A stretch of 64,000 nt of DNA from Paralithodes platypus (GCA_032716605.1 CM064485.1:34786061-34850060), one strand, 5' to 3'. Counted from the stretch's first letter, positions 12,164 to 27,200 are shown. A program made the numbers and translations. The notes: a model not told the origin generated them from the sequence alone.

Positions 12164-15100
12164 TGTTATGCCCTGTTTTTCTACAGGATTAACTTGGGTA
12201 ATGTGAGTTCTAACTGACTGGGTATAGAAGGCTGCATGCACAAAACAAGGTATGAGGAATAGAGAACACAAAATAAACACACGGTAACACGACACACGAT
12301 TACTTTTATTTTGGGACACACTTCTATATGTTGTTTGATGATGATTAATCTGACGCATAAGAAGGTATGAATATTCGTACAAGACAATTGATAGAAGTTA
12401 AACAAACTAGCATTAAGTGGATCTGGATGGAGCCTAGTCTCCCTCTTCCAACGTTCAGGTATTAATCTTCTGATCACTGGCTTTATTCACAAGTTTATAT
12501 ATTGGAGACCATAAATATTACTTATAGATTCATATTCAATGTTAGATTTATCATTAGTAGCTCTGGTGCACAAGGAGTAATTCATAGACTAGATTAGACA
12601 CGCGTATTTTAGAGCACGGGAATTCTAGTAACCTGAGGGGGTACTGATCTAAGTTTTATATTCTTGTATCAGAAACACATAGAACGCAAATCAGTGGGCG
12701 AACATCAGATATCACTAGGGTTTCACGGTTATGTATTAATATCTGGATATATGAGTAATTACGAGAGTTAATATCGCCTGTTAATTAATAAACACTGATA
12801 CGCTTAGCACTTCCTAATGGAATGGTCATATATGAATTACACTGGGACAAAGATATAGCCACTTCGTAGAAATATTAATAAGTGAATCTCTACCTAGCAC
12901 TGTAACACTGTAGTACTGATAGAGTGAATCTTGGGTCGTATTTGATTGGTCTGGTCCTGGTTATCTTGCGTCCGTGAGGTTGGGGGCTAGCGACTGGTTC
13001 CGCGGCCGTCCAGATGGTCCATATGTAGAAGTTCTCAAGACGGATCTCTTGGCGATCGTTGCTGGCTACACTCTTATATCCCCACTGGTTTATGTGAAGG
13101 TTATAAGGTGCACGTAGATGTTTTTTACGTGGACAGATGCTTCTATCTCAATCTGCCACGGAGTCTGCCGGCTCTGGAACTCAATTCTCAGGAACAACAC
13201 AAGGGCAGAGCTAGAGGTCAACTTAAGGGGCCAGCCACTGGTTGGTTTCTATCTTTCAACTGATTTTACTGGGGGCTGGAGCTTGATTTATAGGGGCGGT
13301 TTTGGACCCTGTAGGCCATAGGGATCTCGAGTTTTGATGGACTTATTGAGCTCTCAATGGATATGGGAACTAGGTAAGGGGGTGATTACTGTTGTGGCAC
13401 ATGGCGGTATGGAGCCTTCATAATGTGATATAACTGAGCCTTAGTAAGAGGTACTATTTTGGCTATATTGGAAGTATTCAGGGGAGAGAGACTGGATCTA
13501 CTTTGCGAGGAGGTGTGGGATAGCTGTGATAGGGGCGTCTCTCTTAGATTGCTCAGTCTTCATTCTATGGTATAGCTGAGGTGCTAATTTGGTTATTGGA
13601 GTGTGCAAGAAAGGTTAATGGGTTATTGTGGGTTAATAGAGGTTAGTCAGGGTGTTAGTTATACATGGTTAGTTCAGTGATAGGAAGAATTCCTGGGCTA
13701 CCTGGCAATGACCCGGAAGTCAAAACAGGGGTCAGGTATACCTCCGCAGGGGTCGGGGTTTCCCTCCTCGGGTGGGTGAAAGGGGTAGGAGCGTGCCCCC
13801 TCTCTGTGATGGTTGTCGGGGCGGCTGTGGCTGGGGGCTTGCCATATTACAAGGGTTTGTAATAACCCTCTGTTTATGAGACAGATGTGGGTGTTCGTAA
13901 TACCAAAACCGAAGGTGCCTTGATCAGCTGGTTTTCTTGGTTGGGTTGTTAATTGCATGGGTGGTTGGATATGGTGGAGACTGGTGCTAACTCTGGCCAC
14001 ATTGATCTGGAAGTATGGCAATAGAAGTTAGTCACTGGTGAGGCGGCTAGCCTCGCACGGACGATCATTTGGTACAGGGTTGTGAATGGGTTGTGAGGGA
14101 ATAGATGGCATGCAAAGGGTTAGTAAAGTTCTAATGGTGTTCCTTTCTACTGGGGGAAGGTAGGCTGATAGGAGTATATATACAAAAGGTTTGAGAATGT
14201 TAGTAACGGAAAAGTTAAGGATATTCAGGGGGTATGCTGGAGAGGCTAGGTCGGAAGGGAGTTGAGGAGCGTGGGGGGGTTAACGAGAGGGAGAGGGTTA
14301 AGGGGGTTACGTGGGAGTTTGACCCTAAGGACTCTGGGCGTAGGGGTGGCATTAGGCTACAGTGGGTATCGTAGCCTTGGGGGGTAATGACAGGGAAGGT
14401 ACGTTAGCCAAACGCTACCGGGGGATGAGCAATAAGTGGTGGTATATGAGTTTGGAAATGATACAATCATGTGGACTGTGGGGAAGAGGAGGTTAACTGT
14501 AGGTGTGTGCTTGACTGTGGATAAAAGTAGAGAAAAACATGGTGTATTATTACTCGTCAATACGATGGTTATGGACACTGTTACTCTGACACTATTTCTT
14601 GCTGATTCTAGTTGTTCCTGGGAACTGCGTTTTCTATGACATATATATCAAAGAAAGCGGCAGTTCGTAGGGGTAGCTTCGGTATTGTTTCGTGGTGGAA
14701 AGGCGTCGAGACAATGGTAACAGAGGGTGGTGTATACAATGCTCTGGTTGGGGTAAGAATTAGAGGTACTGCATGGTGGCTAACATCTGCAGTCATTTCT
14801 GTCTAGGTCTTACAGGAAATATGGTTATACATACACTGGTGTATCCGTGGGTATCATAGTTTCTTATCAATTATGACATGGGGTTTTAACAGATTACTTC
14901 TCGGATGGAAGAACATACATAGATTTATGGGGGCGGTTGGTCTTCAGAAACTTAGTCTGGCAAGACAGGGGGTTAACATATTACTTCTTGGATGGAAAAA
15001 CATACATAGATTTAGGCCTGTCTGAACTGGTTGGCATTGGCTCAAGCTAGGGACAGGGCATGGGTGTATTAAATTAATGTGTATTCATGTTCATCATCAT

Positions 15101-15347
15101 GTAGGTAGAGGTGTATGGACACGAGGGGTAGTGTATACGCGAGGTGGGGGAAGGGTCAGTGGTTAAAAGGGATAGGCAGGTGTGGTTTGGAGCTGCTTAG
15201 CCCTGCGGCCTTCGGCCTGTCTTAACTGGTTGGCTTGGTCACCTGGTCCTTTCGTTCTGTGGGCCTTTCCTTCGGGTGTTTCTGTTCCCGTTTCCTGGTG
15301 GTGTTCGCTCGTGGCTTCCGTGGTGGGCTTCTCGTTCTGGGCATTTA
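12164..15347 (-). repeat. 5' LTR of left-arm Gypsy element
   Basis: Minus-strand LTR of about 3184 bp ending TGTTATGCCC (as read on plus) next to the PBS. The far end reads ...GGGCATTTA followed by TTTGC, so one or two bases at the LTR/target junction differ from the right copy (GGGGCATTTTA, ATTTG). The U3 start holds a 60-codon open frame that begins at the first ATG in the mirror copy. TATA-like motifs and an AATAAA near 12485 are present. Confidence 0.93.
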
Positions 15348-15754
15348 TTTGCTTATTATGTTTTGACATGAATGTAAAATTATATATTACAAAAATTACC
15401 ACTCTGACAAAGTAAAACAAAAGAATTATAAATACAATATGAAAGCATCGTAATATAATAAATATTATGAGGTATTTCAATAACTGCAATGATCGACAAC
15501 TAGACATATCGGCAATAACTTAGAATATATACAATTGAAGATGGTTTGTGACATCATAATTATATGAGGTGGAATTATACAAAAACATTTCTCTTTGTAA
15601 CATTAGAGTATAAATAGTGGCTTAGGTTAACCATTTCAATAATTCTGATGTATGAGTGGCGGATATATGTAGGTGACGCGAACCACTAACATGCAGCCGG
15701 TACATAATACGCAACTTTTGTTGGACGTTTCGTATTAAAAAAACAAACACAAAA

Positions 15755-16420
15755 AAAAAAAACAGCTTGTGTTCGCTTATACGATGCCAGGAGAGGAATG
15801 CTTCTGTATTAAAACTCTCTAAACGTAAGCATATTATGTGAAAATGTTTTGTTTAAACTAAATGGAACTGAAATTGTGTACATCGACTTTCCAAACTGAT
15901 CTGATGACTCTCTGAACTTGAAATAATTGGTATAGTTTCGAAATCTGTATCTTGTTCATGCTAACGGAATGCAAGTTCTTTGGTACGATGTTGCCAATGT
16001 AGCTGCTACCGCCCAGCTAGATCCAGCGAATCACTTCCATCCACTTCCATCTAGCGACATCAAGATGTGATGAATTCTAGCGATATTTCAAGTTAGTTTT
16101 TATTGAGGATTGTAGAGAGGTGGCGATTGCTTAAAGAATATTAGATTACTTCAACATATAGTTTTCTAGTGACATACAAGTTTTTTTTTGTGTTAGTTTA
16201 TGGTGACTTAGCTAAGGCGACTTTGTCCAATGCTATTCTAGCATACATTTGGTGTTTTAGTTTATCTTGCATTGTTTTTCTAAATGGGCCCTATTTCTCC
16301 AGAAGACTTTCCATACATGGCATCGTGGTATTGTTCTAGTGCTATTAGATGATTATCTAATAGGGCTATTTTAAGTTGGCTGATGATTATGAAGGCAGTA
16401 ATATGCTGGGCGATGAGAAT
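15755..16420 (+). repeat. Dispersed repeat, uninterrupted copy
   Basis: The same sequence lies inverted at 44660-45315 and, in this orientation, at 62128-63235, where it is split by a MITE. It provides the empty TTAA site at 15809-15812 that proves the MITE insertion at 62185. I do not recognise the family. Confidence 0.8.
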
Positions 16421-18449
16421 ACTGGTCTCCGGATATCATGATAATTTTTTGGCAGTTTTCATGCCAAAAGACCAATGGCTTATATCCCCCCCCCCAGTGG
16501 TGGTAAACACCCAAATGACAGCTTAAATTTACCTTACAGCTGAAATACCACACCGACTATAGTTATACAATTTACGGTCCCTCTGAGTGTTGGTATTCTG
16601 ATGGTAGACCAAGCTAAACATATTACTTATAATATTAATAGGCCTACTGTTTTCGGTACCGGTAAGCGGTATTTTACCGGTCTGTTTAGTGTATAATTTA
16701 TGGTGATTTGTTTACAAGTGGAGGTGTACTGGTGATTTTATATATTGTTAATGTCAACAATTAATTCAAGTGTCACCATAGCACTTCATCTAACTATATT
16801 TTCTAAGTACCCGACGTATCTATGTAGAAGAGAGGCAGTGAATCAAAAGTTACTGAAAAAAAAAAAAAGGGGGCCCCGAGTGTTCGAAATTTAATTGAAA
16901 ACCTTACAGAAAAACGTAAAAATAGAAATTGAATGAATATAACTTATACAGTACAGTAGTATATGTGTAAGTGAACTGGGAACTTTAATTACAGTAGACA
17001 AAGAAAATTACGAGCAACCTAGGAAAACATTAGAGGTTTCGTTTTTTTTCAAAACTGTTATTGTGTGAATTGCCTCTGCGATTAAAGCCATTATTGCCAA
17101 TTATTGCCAAGAATGCGTGGAACACGTACTTCCCAGTGGTGTTAAATATTCAGAAATAAAACCTGATCTGTATTTTACTTATTTCAGAGATGGGTAGGCT
17201 AATAGAAGTTATTTGATCAACTTAACCTTTTCATTATTATTAGTTTTAGGGGTTCGACCCCTACGGGGAACCCCTATTGTGAATAATTACACCCACTTCA
17301 TTCATCCAAAAGTTATTCTTACACGCCGGTTTTTACGCACATATACTCTAGAACTGCTTTTTGCATCGGGATCAAACTTTCACAAGAAGGTGCGTTTCTT
17401 GGTATTGGGCCAACTTTTTGATATGCTAAACATCCGTTTGGTCCATGGGCGACCCAAACAGGGCCATGCGCAGCCGATTTCCCGAAAAAATTTGACGCCC
17501 TAAATACCCGTCTCTCCCCACTCATAGTGAAATTAAGTGGGCTTTGGCATACCGTATGGAACTCCACTACTAGTGCCTCCAGCAATGTTTAGGTTCTTAG
17601 AGAAGGTTTTGCTTGTTTGCACGTGGTGGTTTTTTTTTTGTTTTCCCCGCAATCTTGCAAAAACGCGAATTCCACTTTAAATTCCACAAGTCTTGAAAAC
17701 TGCGCCGATGATCCAATCACCATGTTTGCGTAGTTGGGTGATGGGCTCGCAATTCCGAAACGTTTTGATACCAAAAGAAATATGAAATGGGTTGGAATAG
17801 TTTGGCCACAGCATTGAAAACTTGTCTATTCTTAAATTACTTTAAACCCGTATTCGCTACCACACCACAAAGTTTTACCGTCTCCAGCCTAACAGGCTTC
17901 CAACACAATCCCCCCAGTTTTGCTTAATAAACATAGTCGATTTGATGATCAGATCTATTATTATTTTTGTAAGTTAACTCTCTCGAAACAGTTCGAGTTC
18001 CCTACGAATTGCCACAATTATTTAGCCAACCTACCTAATTTTACAATACCTACCCTATACCAAATAACAATGATAATTTCAAATTTATTGTGTTGGTGAA
18101 ATAGCAGAGGATTGGCTAAGGTTTTTAACAATTCCTCCCTTGTGCCAAATGCTTTGTTTAATGAACAAAAGTTCTAGACCTTCAAAGTTTTGACAATTTT
18201 TGGTGTGGTGTGACTTACCTTTCCCTCCTCCTCAAACAGTAAGCAACGTGATCAGGAGTTCAAGAAGTAAAGTGCACGCTTCCATTAAAAGATATTATAG
18301 TCCGGTTTGTACGCAATAGACTCCGGCACTGCTTGTCCGGATCGGGGTACCACAACTTTGACACAAGGTGCATTTTGTATTGGGCAGCTTTTGGCATGAT
18401 ATCCAAAATTGTGGCCAAGCCACACCCAAGAAGGCAGCCTTGCAACAAA

Positions 18450-19060
18450 CCCAACCCATCTCTCGTCCTATCTAATTTTATGTTGAACTCTATGTTGTTC
18501 TTGATCCAACTATAGGACTCCGGTAGCCTATTCCACAATAGATACAACTCTGTTACTAAACGAATAGAAGCAGATCCCTTACACCACCCAGTCTCTCTCT
18601 CGTCACATCGTTTACTTGACACACGCAGTACAAATGAGGCAGATCCCTTACACATGAACTAAAGATGAACATGGGAATCTGCATGAGAGACCAAGTGTCC
18701 CACCCCAAAAAGGCAGATCCCTTTCACATCCAAACCATTTCGTCCATATGACTATCGGATTTTATCTTTGAAATTTCTCTATTGTTCGTGATCCCACTAT
18801 AGCACTAGGTAAGCCTAGTTTCACATATCTACGGACTCTGTTACAAAGAGCAGATCCCTTAACACAGCCAATCTCTCTCTCTCCTCTCTCTTTATTTGCA
18901 CACTTGTTACAAAACTAAGGCAGATCCCTTACATATGCTAACAAGATGAATGGGAGTCTGCAGAGAAGAAGCCCGCATTGGCCCCACAACACGGCAATTT
19001 GATCCCTTTCACACCCAACTCATCTCGTTCCTATAATCAAATTTGTATTTATTATTCTTA
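18450..19060 (-). mobile_element. CR1-like LINE 3' tails, tandem (left)
   Basis: Mirror of 42280-42840. Several copies of a segment encoding the extreme C-terminus of a non-LTR retrotransposon RT (the WNRLP...FK.LD pattern), followed by GGATCTGCC-containing 3' sequence. Frames are broken by small insertions. Confidence 0.65.
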
Positions 19061-19489
19061 TATATTATTAATCATACATTTAGTTTGTATTATAGTGTAA
19101 ATCAGCAAAAACATGTTTAGATTAAGCTATAATAAGATTTTCAAGCAAATTAATTAACTGTTCATATTTGTATTTCTTTTCTATGAAAACGAGTCACTCA
19201 GACTGGAGTGAAATCCAATGCGCTGCAGTTATTTAGGCCAAGTTGGTTAGGTTCTAATTGTTTCTATCTTAGGCTGCCAATTATATCTTAGTCCATAATT
19301 TATATGTCCCTATAATCAAAACAATGGTGCGAAGTGGGTGTCTGGGAACTTAAAAGGGATTTACAACCGACAACACTAATTAGTAGGTGGTGGAGGACCA
19401 ATAATATTTACCTTATATACAGTATAAATATATATATATTATATATATATAATATATGATATATATATTAATTTATTTATTTAAATACC

Positions 19490-19870
19490 CCAAGTCGGGA
19501 TCGAACCGTCCTGGACATTTCAGAAACGAATGTCCAAAGCTTGATAAAAAGTAGGCCTGAATCTTACCTTTTCCTGGTTACGGTTCTAATATAAAGAGAG
19601 GGAAATCCTACTTGGAGAAATGTCTAGTCAATGTCATACAACAAAGTCGTACGATCCATATTCCAGGGATACCATTACAGGTAGGCTATATTCTCCAAGT
19701 AGGATTTCCCCTCGTCCATAATTTACATAGGAAAAATTGTTGAAGATTAAATTTATCACAGCCGTGGGGATGGTGGGTTTCAACAGCTTGGACACTATTT
19801 CTGACCAAGTCGGAAGGTTTCGATCCCGCTGGTGGGCATTCAAACAACATTTCTGACCGTAGTTCACGTT
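19490..19870. mobile_element. Head-to-head SINE pair, left copy
   Basis: Mirror of 41525-41880: two tRNA-like units with B-box sequence GGTTCGATCCC in opposite directions, meeting at an inverted repeat (GGAAATCCTACTTGGAGAA near 19601 and its complement near 19690). This copy has extra bases in both arms. Confidence 0.6.
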
Positions 19871-19979
19871 GTCTTTGTGATATGTAATAATATATATACT
19901 ATATATACATGTATATATATATGCACATAAGAAAACGGGAGTCTGCAGAGAGCCCGAGTTGGCCCACACACGGGCTAGA

Positions 19980-20770
19980 TCCCTTTGCCACCCAACCCAT
20001 CTCGTTCATTTGCCCATCTAATTTTATCTTAAAACTCTCCTATCGTTCTTGATCCCACCATATCACTCTGTTAGCCTATTTCCACCTATCTACAACTCTG
20101 TTGACCAAACCATTATTTGGTCTAATATCTATTTTCTGAAACGAAATTTATCTCTCGGTGACCTGGTTCAGGTAGGCTACTTACTGTATGGTACTTTTGT
20201 AACAACAGATACACACCACCCCACCACATAGTTAAATAAATGCATTTGTTACATTACTTTCAATGAACCCATGTACTGCCTATCCCGTTTTTGTTCCCAG
20301 GTGTTTATAATGTATTATTCCATAAATAACTTGTACCGGTAACTACCGTATAGCCATGCATTCCATAATTCCGCTGTATGGACAACACCCTGTGTTCTCT
20401 GTAAGAACATAAGAACATAAAGAGGAAAAAGGGAAGTCTGCAGAAAAAGCCGATCGGCCCACACAGGCAGATCCATGTCACACCCACACCCCAATTACAA
20501 AGGCCTATATAGGCCCAAATCACCAATACCCTGGGACCGACCCCACAAAAAAACGTAACAATGGTTACGGGGATCTACAGAGCGCCGATTGGTCAACAAC
20601 CGGCAGATCCCCCTCATACCCAACCCATCTCGTCCATATGGCTAGGGCCATAGGCCTTATCTTAGTTTTATCTTAAAGCTCCCTATCGTTTCTCGATCCT
20701 ACATGACCCATGCCACTCGGTAGCCTATTCCACCTATCTACAACTCTGTAGATAGGTGGAAATAATATAT
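19980..20770 (-). mobile_element. LINE 3' tails with (TTATGTTC)-type ends (left)
   Basis: Mirror of about 40669-41460. Two LINE C-terminal tail fragments (19980-20110 and 20400-20770) separated by unrelated sequence. An octamer repeat (GAACATAA, complement of TTATGTTC) near 20404-20420 marks a LINE 3' end, as in CR1-clade elements. Confidence 0.6.
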
Positions 20771-20859
20771 ATATATATATATATAATGATATACTATATT
20801 ACAGGGTGTCCCAGGAGGAAGGCAAAGGGCATAACTTTGGAAAATGATTAAAACCAAGG

Positions 20860-20879
20860 GGTATACTGTATAGATATAC

Positions 20880-20910
<31 letters not shown>

Positions 20911-20919
20911 CTAGATATA

Positions 20920-20968
<49 letters not shown>

Positions 20969-21010
20969 ATATCTATTAGAATTATTATTATATATATTAT
21001 ATATATGTTA
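20860..21010. repeat. (TA)n microsatellite (left)
   Basis: A near-continuous TA array with interruptions, mirror of 40515-40575 and neighbours. It is longer here, in the error-rich part of the left arm. Confidence 0.9.
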
Positions 21011-21224
21011 TCCGGTAGATTATCCCTTTCACCTGCATTTATGACGCAGAGGTTTTGCCAGATTAGCAATAAGAAATAGAGTTCCTCTCACTCTTTATAA
21101 TAATGTACCCTCTCCAAAATTAGTTTTTCTGCCCACAGCTAACTCAAAGACCACTGCAGAGGGTGAAGTAACTAAACTAAAGGTTTCTAAATACCCTCCC
21201 CCAGTTGGTACAAAGGATTTAAAG

Positions 21225-24200
21225 TGTTATGCCCTGTTTTTTTCTACAGGATTAAACTTGGGTAATGTGAGTTCTAACTGACTGGGATCATAGAAGGCTG
21301 CATGCACAAAACAAGGTATGAGGAATAGAGAACCACAAAATAAAGGTTACACACGGTAACAAGAACGACACGATCACGTTTATTGATATCCACAGACTTT
21401 TGAATACTCGTGCAAGACAAAATGATAGAATTGAAACAACACTAGCATAAGTGGATCTGGATGGAGCCTAGTCCTCCCACTTCCAACGTTCAGGTATTAA
21501 TCCCTCTTAAATCACTGGCTTTATTCACAAGTTATATACTGGAGGGACCATTCAATGTTACGTCTTAGATTTAGATTCACTGTTAGATTATTAAATGGTA
21601 GCTCTGGTGCACAACTAGTAGTTCACAGACTAGATTAGACACGCGTAATTTTAGAGCACGGGAATTCTAGTAACCTCAGGGCGGGGGGGTACTGATCTAA
21701 GTTTTATATTCTTATAGCAGAAACATATAGAACGCAAATCACGTGGGCGAACATCTAGATCTCACTAGGGTTTCACTTCTCGGTCAATAATATCTTGGAT
21801 AATAGGGTGATTACGCGAGTTAATATCGCCTGGTTTAATTAAATAAACACTGATACGCTTAGCACTTCCTAATGGAATGGTTATATATGAATGATAGGGG
21901 GCAAAGATCTAGCCACTTCATAGAAATATTATAATAAGTGGGTCTCTAAATAGCACTGTAACAAGTGTAGTACTGATTGTAGAGTGAATCTTGGGTAGTA
22001 TTTGATTGGTCTGGTACTGGGTTTATCTGGCGGTTCCCGTGATGTTGGGGGCTAGAACGACTGGTTCCGCGGCCCGATCCATATGATTCCATATGGTAGG
22101 GAACTTCTCAAAGTCCAAGGGGACAGGTCCTTCTATCGCAAATCTGCCACAGAGTCTGCCGGGGCCCGTTTTTCTTTCTGGAACTCAATTCTCAGCAACC
22201 AACAATGATAGAGCTCGAGGTCAAACTCTGATGAACCAACCACTGGTTGTGTCTATCTTTTCAACTGATTTTACTGGGGGCTGGAGCTTGGTTTATAGGC
22301 TCGGTTTTTGGAACTTCTGTAGGACCATAGGGGATCTCAGAGTTTTTTAATGGACTTATTTGAAGCTCTCAATTGATACGGGAACTAGGTAAAGGGTGGT
22401 GATTACTGTTGTGGCACATGGCTATATGGAAACCTTCATAATGTGATATAACTGAGCCTTAGTAAACGATGGTTACTATTTTGGCTATAACTGGACCAGT
22501 ATTTTAGGGGAGAGAGACTGGATTTCTACTTTGCGAGGCGGATTGGGACAGCTGTGATAGGAGCGTCCCTCTCTTAGATTTGTTCAATCTTCATTCTATG
22601 GTATAGCTGAGGTTGCTAATGTTGGTTATTCGAGTGTGCAAGAAAGGTTACTGGGTTTATTGTGGGTTAATAGAGGGTTAGTCTGGGTGTTTAGTGATAA
22701 TGCGTTAGTTCAGTGATAGGAAGAATTCCTGGGCTACCTGGCAATGACCGGGAAGTCAAAACAGGGGTCAGGTATACCTCCGCAGGGGTCGGGGTTCCTC
22801 CCTCCGTCGGGTGGGTAAAAAGGGGGAGGTGTGCGTCCTCTTGCTCTGTGATTGGTCGTTCCGGCCGAGGCTGTGGCTGGGGCTTGCCATATTACAAGTG
22901 TTTGGTAAATCAACCCTCTGTTTTATGAGGACAGATGTGGGTGTTCGTAATACTAAAACCGAAGGTGCCTTGACCAGCTGGTTTAATTGGTTGGGTTGTT
23001 AATTGCCATGTTTGTTTGTTGGAGTGGTGGAGACTGGGTTGCTAACTCTGCCACATTTATTCTGGAAGTATGGCAATAGAAGTTAGGTCACTGGCGAGGC
23101 GGCTAGCCTCGCACTGACAGATCATTTGGTACAGGGTTTGTGCATGGGTTGTGAGGGAATAGATGGCATGCAAGGGGTTAGTAAAATTCTAATGGTGTTC
23201 CTTCCTACTGGGGGAAGGTAGGCTGGATAGGAGTCTATTAATTATACAAAAGGTTGTGAGAATGTTGGTAACGGAAAAGTTAAGGATATTCAGGGGGGGT
23301 GGTGGAGAGGCTAGGTTAGGACGGGAGTGGAGGAGCGTGGGAGGGTTAAACGACCGGGGAGAGGGTTAAGGAGGGCTACGTGGAAGTTTGACCCTAAGGT
23401 CTCTGGGCGTAGGGGTGGCATTAGGCTACAGTTGGTATCCGTAGCCTGGGGTTTAATGACAGGGAAGGTATGTTAGCCAAACGCTACCGGGGGATGAGCA
23501 ATATGGGGTATTGTATGAAGGTCCTGGAAAGGATAGAATCATGTGGACTGTGGGCTGTGGGGAAGAGGAGATTAACTGTAGGTGGGTGTGCTTGACTGTG
23601 AATAAAGTATGAGAAAAACATGGTGTATTATTACTCTTCAATACGGACTGTTAATTCGGAAACACTATTTCTTGCCTGGACCTAGTTGTTTCCTGGGAAC
23701 TGCGTTGTTCTATGACATCATACACCCAAAAGACAAGCGCGGAAGTTTCGTAGGGGTTAGTTTCGGTATTATGTTTCGTGGTGAAAAATGCGAGAGACAA
23801 TGGTAAAAGAGGGTTGTGTATACAATCCTCCGGTTGGGGTAGGAGAAGGGTGGGGAGAATTAGAGTTACTGCTGGGGGCTAACATCTTCAGTCATTTTCT
23901 GTCTAGGTCCTTACCCGGAATAATGGTTATATTATACACTGGTGTTTGTAACCCGGTGGGTATCATAGTTTCTTATTGTTATGCCCCTGGTTTTTTCTAC
24001 AGGTTAACTTGGGTAATGTGAGTTCTAAATGACTGGGTATATAAGGCTGGCATGCACAAATACAAAAAAAGATATGAGGAATAGAGAACACAAAGAAACA
24101 CATGGAGCAAGTTACATGATCACGTTTATTTATATACCACTGCATAATACTCCGTGCAAGCCAATATAATAGAATCGAACACACTAAGCAGAAGTGGGTC

Positions 24201-27200
24201 TGGATGGAGCCTAGTCTCCCACTTCCAACGTTTCAGGTAATTAATCTTCTGATCACTGGCTTAATTAGCAAGTTTTATTCTTCTGAAAGACCTCAATATA
24301 TTCATGTTAATTCCCAAATTTCACTGATTTGAATCTCTTTACTGGCTGGTCGAACGTGCCCAAGTAGCAGCTCACTAGTTTAGGATTAGACACGCGTATA
24401 TTGGAGAACACGGAAATCTCTCTTAAACTCATGGGGGTACTGATCTAAGTTTTTATATTCTTATGGCAGAAATACGTAGAATACAAAATCAGTGGGCGAA
24501 CGTTAGATATCACTAGAGTTTTAATATCTGAATAAATGGTAATTACGGGAGGTCACTGGTCGGCCTGTTAATTAATGAACACTGATCGCTTTAGTAAACG
24601 ATTCCCAAATGGAATGGTTAAATATGAGTTACACTGGGCAAGGTTTTAGCCACTTTATAGAAAGGTTAATAAGTGAGTGTCAAACTAGTACTATAACACT
24701 TAAGTACTAGCAACATGAATCTTGAATAGTATTTGTAGATCTGGTCCTAGTTATCTTGCTTCCGGTGATGTCTTGGGGGGCTAACGACTGGTTCCGCGGC
24801 CGTCCCAGGGGGCCCATATGTGTGAAGTTCTCAAATACGTGGGCAGGTCCTTCTATCCAAATCTGCCACGGAGTCTGCCCGGCCTCTGGAACTCTTGTCA
24901 ACTCCGGAACAACACAAGGTTGACAAGGGCAGAGCTAGAGGTTAACTGCGGGTAGTGACCAATCTGGTTGGGTGTCTAGCTTTCAAACTGATTTGACTGG
25001 GGGCGGGAAGCTAGATTTATAGGCTTCGGTTCTGGACCCTGTAGACAGTAAGGGATCTCGAGTCTTATTAGGACTTATTTGAGCTCTCAATAGATATGGG
25101 GAGACTAGGTAAGATGGTATTCTACTCTTGTGGCACCATGGCTTATAGGAAGCCTTCTATATTTTCATATAACTGAGCCTTAGTAAAGAGGTACTATTTT
25201 GGCTATAATCTGGAAGTATTTAGGGGAGAGAGCACTGGATCTACTTTGCGAGGAGGATCGGGGACAGCTGTGATAGGAGCGTCTCTCTTAGATTGTTCAA
25301 TCTTCATTCTATGGTATACCCGAGGTGCTAATTTAGTGATCAGAGTATGCAAGAAAGGTACATGGTTTATTGTGAGTTAATAGAGGTTAGTAAAGGTGTT
25401 TAGTCATGCAATGGTTGAGTTCATTGATAGGAAGAATTCCTGTGCTACCTGGCAATGACTCAGAAGTCAAAACAGGGGCCAGGTGTACCTCCGCGGGGGG
25501 TGGGGGTTTCTCCCTCCTCGTGGTGGGGCAAAAAGGGGGAGCTGGGCGCCCTCTCTCTGTGGACAGATAGTCCGTCCGCGCGGCTGTGGCTACGGGGCTT
25601 GCCATATCACTCAGTGTTTGTTAATAACCCCTCTGTGTATGAGGACAGATGTGGGGTGTCCTTAATACCAAAACCGAAAGGTGCCTTTGGCTAGCTGGGT
25701 TTCTACTCGGCTGGTTGTTAATTGTAGGGTTTGGCTGGATGTGGTGGAGACTGGGTTGCTAACTCTGCCACATTTAATTCTGGAAGTATGGCAATAGAAG
25801 TTAGTTACTGGCGAGGCGGCTAGCCTCGCAGCCGACGACCATTGGGTGCAGGGTTGTGAATGGGTTGTAGAGAATAGATGGCATGCAAGGGGCTAGTAAA
25901 GTTTCTAATGTTGTTCTGGCCTACTAAGTGAAGGTAGGCTGGAATAGGAGATAATATATAAAAGGTTGGGAGAGCGTTAGCAACGGGCAATTCAAGGATC
26001 TTCAAGAGGTATGAGAGAGAGGCTAAGGTAGACAAGAGTAGAGAGCAGCAGGGGTCTTATAATGAGAGGGGAGGAGTGCAGGGGGGCTATAGGGGAATTT
26101 GACCCTAAGGTCTCTGGGCATTACGTGGCATTAGGCTGCATGTGATATGGAAAGTTTGAAAAGGCAGTAGAATACGTTAGCCAAATGCTACCGGAGAAGA
26201 ATGCAACTAAGGGGGTGGGTATATGAGGTCCTGGAAAAGATAGAGGTTATTTGATCCAGTCCGAGGGGTTATGGGATACTATTAGTTTGGCCCTGGGAAC
26301 TGCGTTTTCTATGAAATATATAATATAACCGAACAACAGCGGCAGTTTCGTAGGGGTACTTAGTTATTGTTTCGGGGTACTTATGACAGGATCACTGGTA
26401 ACAAGGTTATCTTATACAATCTCTGGTTGGGGTAAAGAGGTGTTATGACACGAAGTAAATTGGCGTAGTGTGGAACCTGTTGGGGGGTTTTCTAACGAAG
26501 TGAGGAAAGGGGAAGACGTATGACAATTGATGGAAAAGTAAATGGAAAAAGGGTTTGAACACAATGGCGGATTTAAAAATACTTAACCTAAGGATTGAAT
26601 ACATAGATTTATGGGGCGATGTTTCTTCAGGAAGCTTAGTCTGGCAAGACAATATGTTAGGGAATGTTAATATTAAGTACTTAAACTAAGGATTGCATAC
26701 ATCGATGAACGACGACATTATAGTCGTCGTTCCTAATACGTGTGATGAAACCTGGTTGATTCTGTACCTTGGCACAATATGACACAAGGACAGTGCCGCT
26801 ATGTCGTATCCATACCTGGTGGCAGTTACTATTATAGAGACACTTAGTTACTAGAGGAAACAATGCAAGGGGGGCGACTGAGCACGGGTTACCTATATCT
26901 AATTACTCGTCAGGGGAATGATATACAAGGTCTAGGGACCAGGCGTGGGTGTTTTTAAAAAAACTTGAAGATATATAACATCTACTTCTCGATGATGTAA
27001 GAAACATACATAGATATAATTATGGCTGTCGTGATGTGGTTGGGCATTGGGCTTCAACCGTCGTGCCAGGGCATGGGTGTTTTTAATATGAATGTATATT
27101 CCTGTTCATCATCTTTGTATTTAGGAGTGTGTAGGACACTAGGGGGGTAGTGTAACATGATGTGTTTTGGAAAAATGGCCAGTTTAGAAGGGGTATCCCA

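Larger units (their letters stand above)
15348..21224. repeat. Inter-element mosaic of small repeats (left)
   Basis: Noisy mirror of 40314-45690, with no gene. Going inward it contains a dispersed repeat (15755-16420), an AT-rich stretch with an A13 run at 16857-16869, two relatives of a 130-bp repeat (17330-17470 and 18300-18430), LINE tails (18450-19060, 19980-20110, 20400-20770), a SINE foldback (19490-19870) and (TA)n arrays. Many one-base insertions relative to the mirror break every frame. Confidence 0.8.

Noticed and set aside
20860..21010. Long (TA)n as an origin or cruciform site
   Set aside because: Common microsatellite, interrupted, and within the error-rich part of the left arm.
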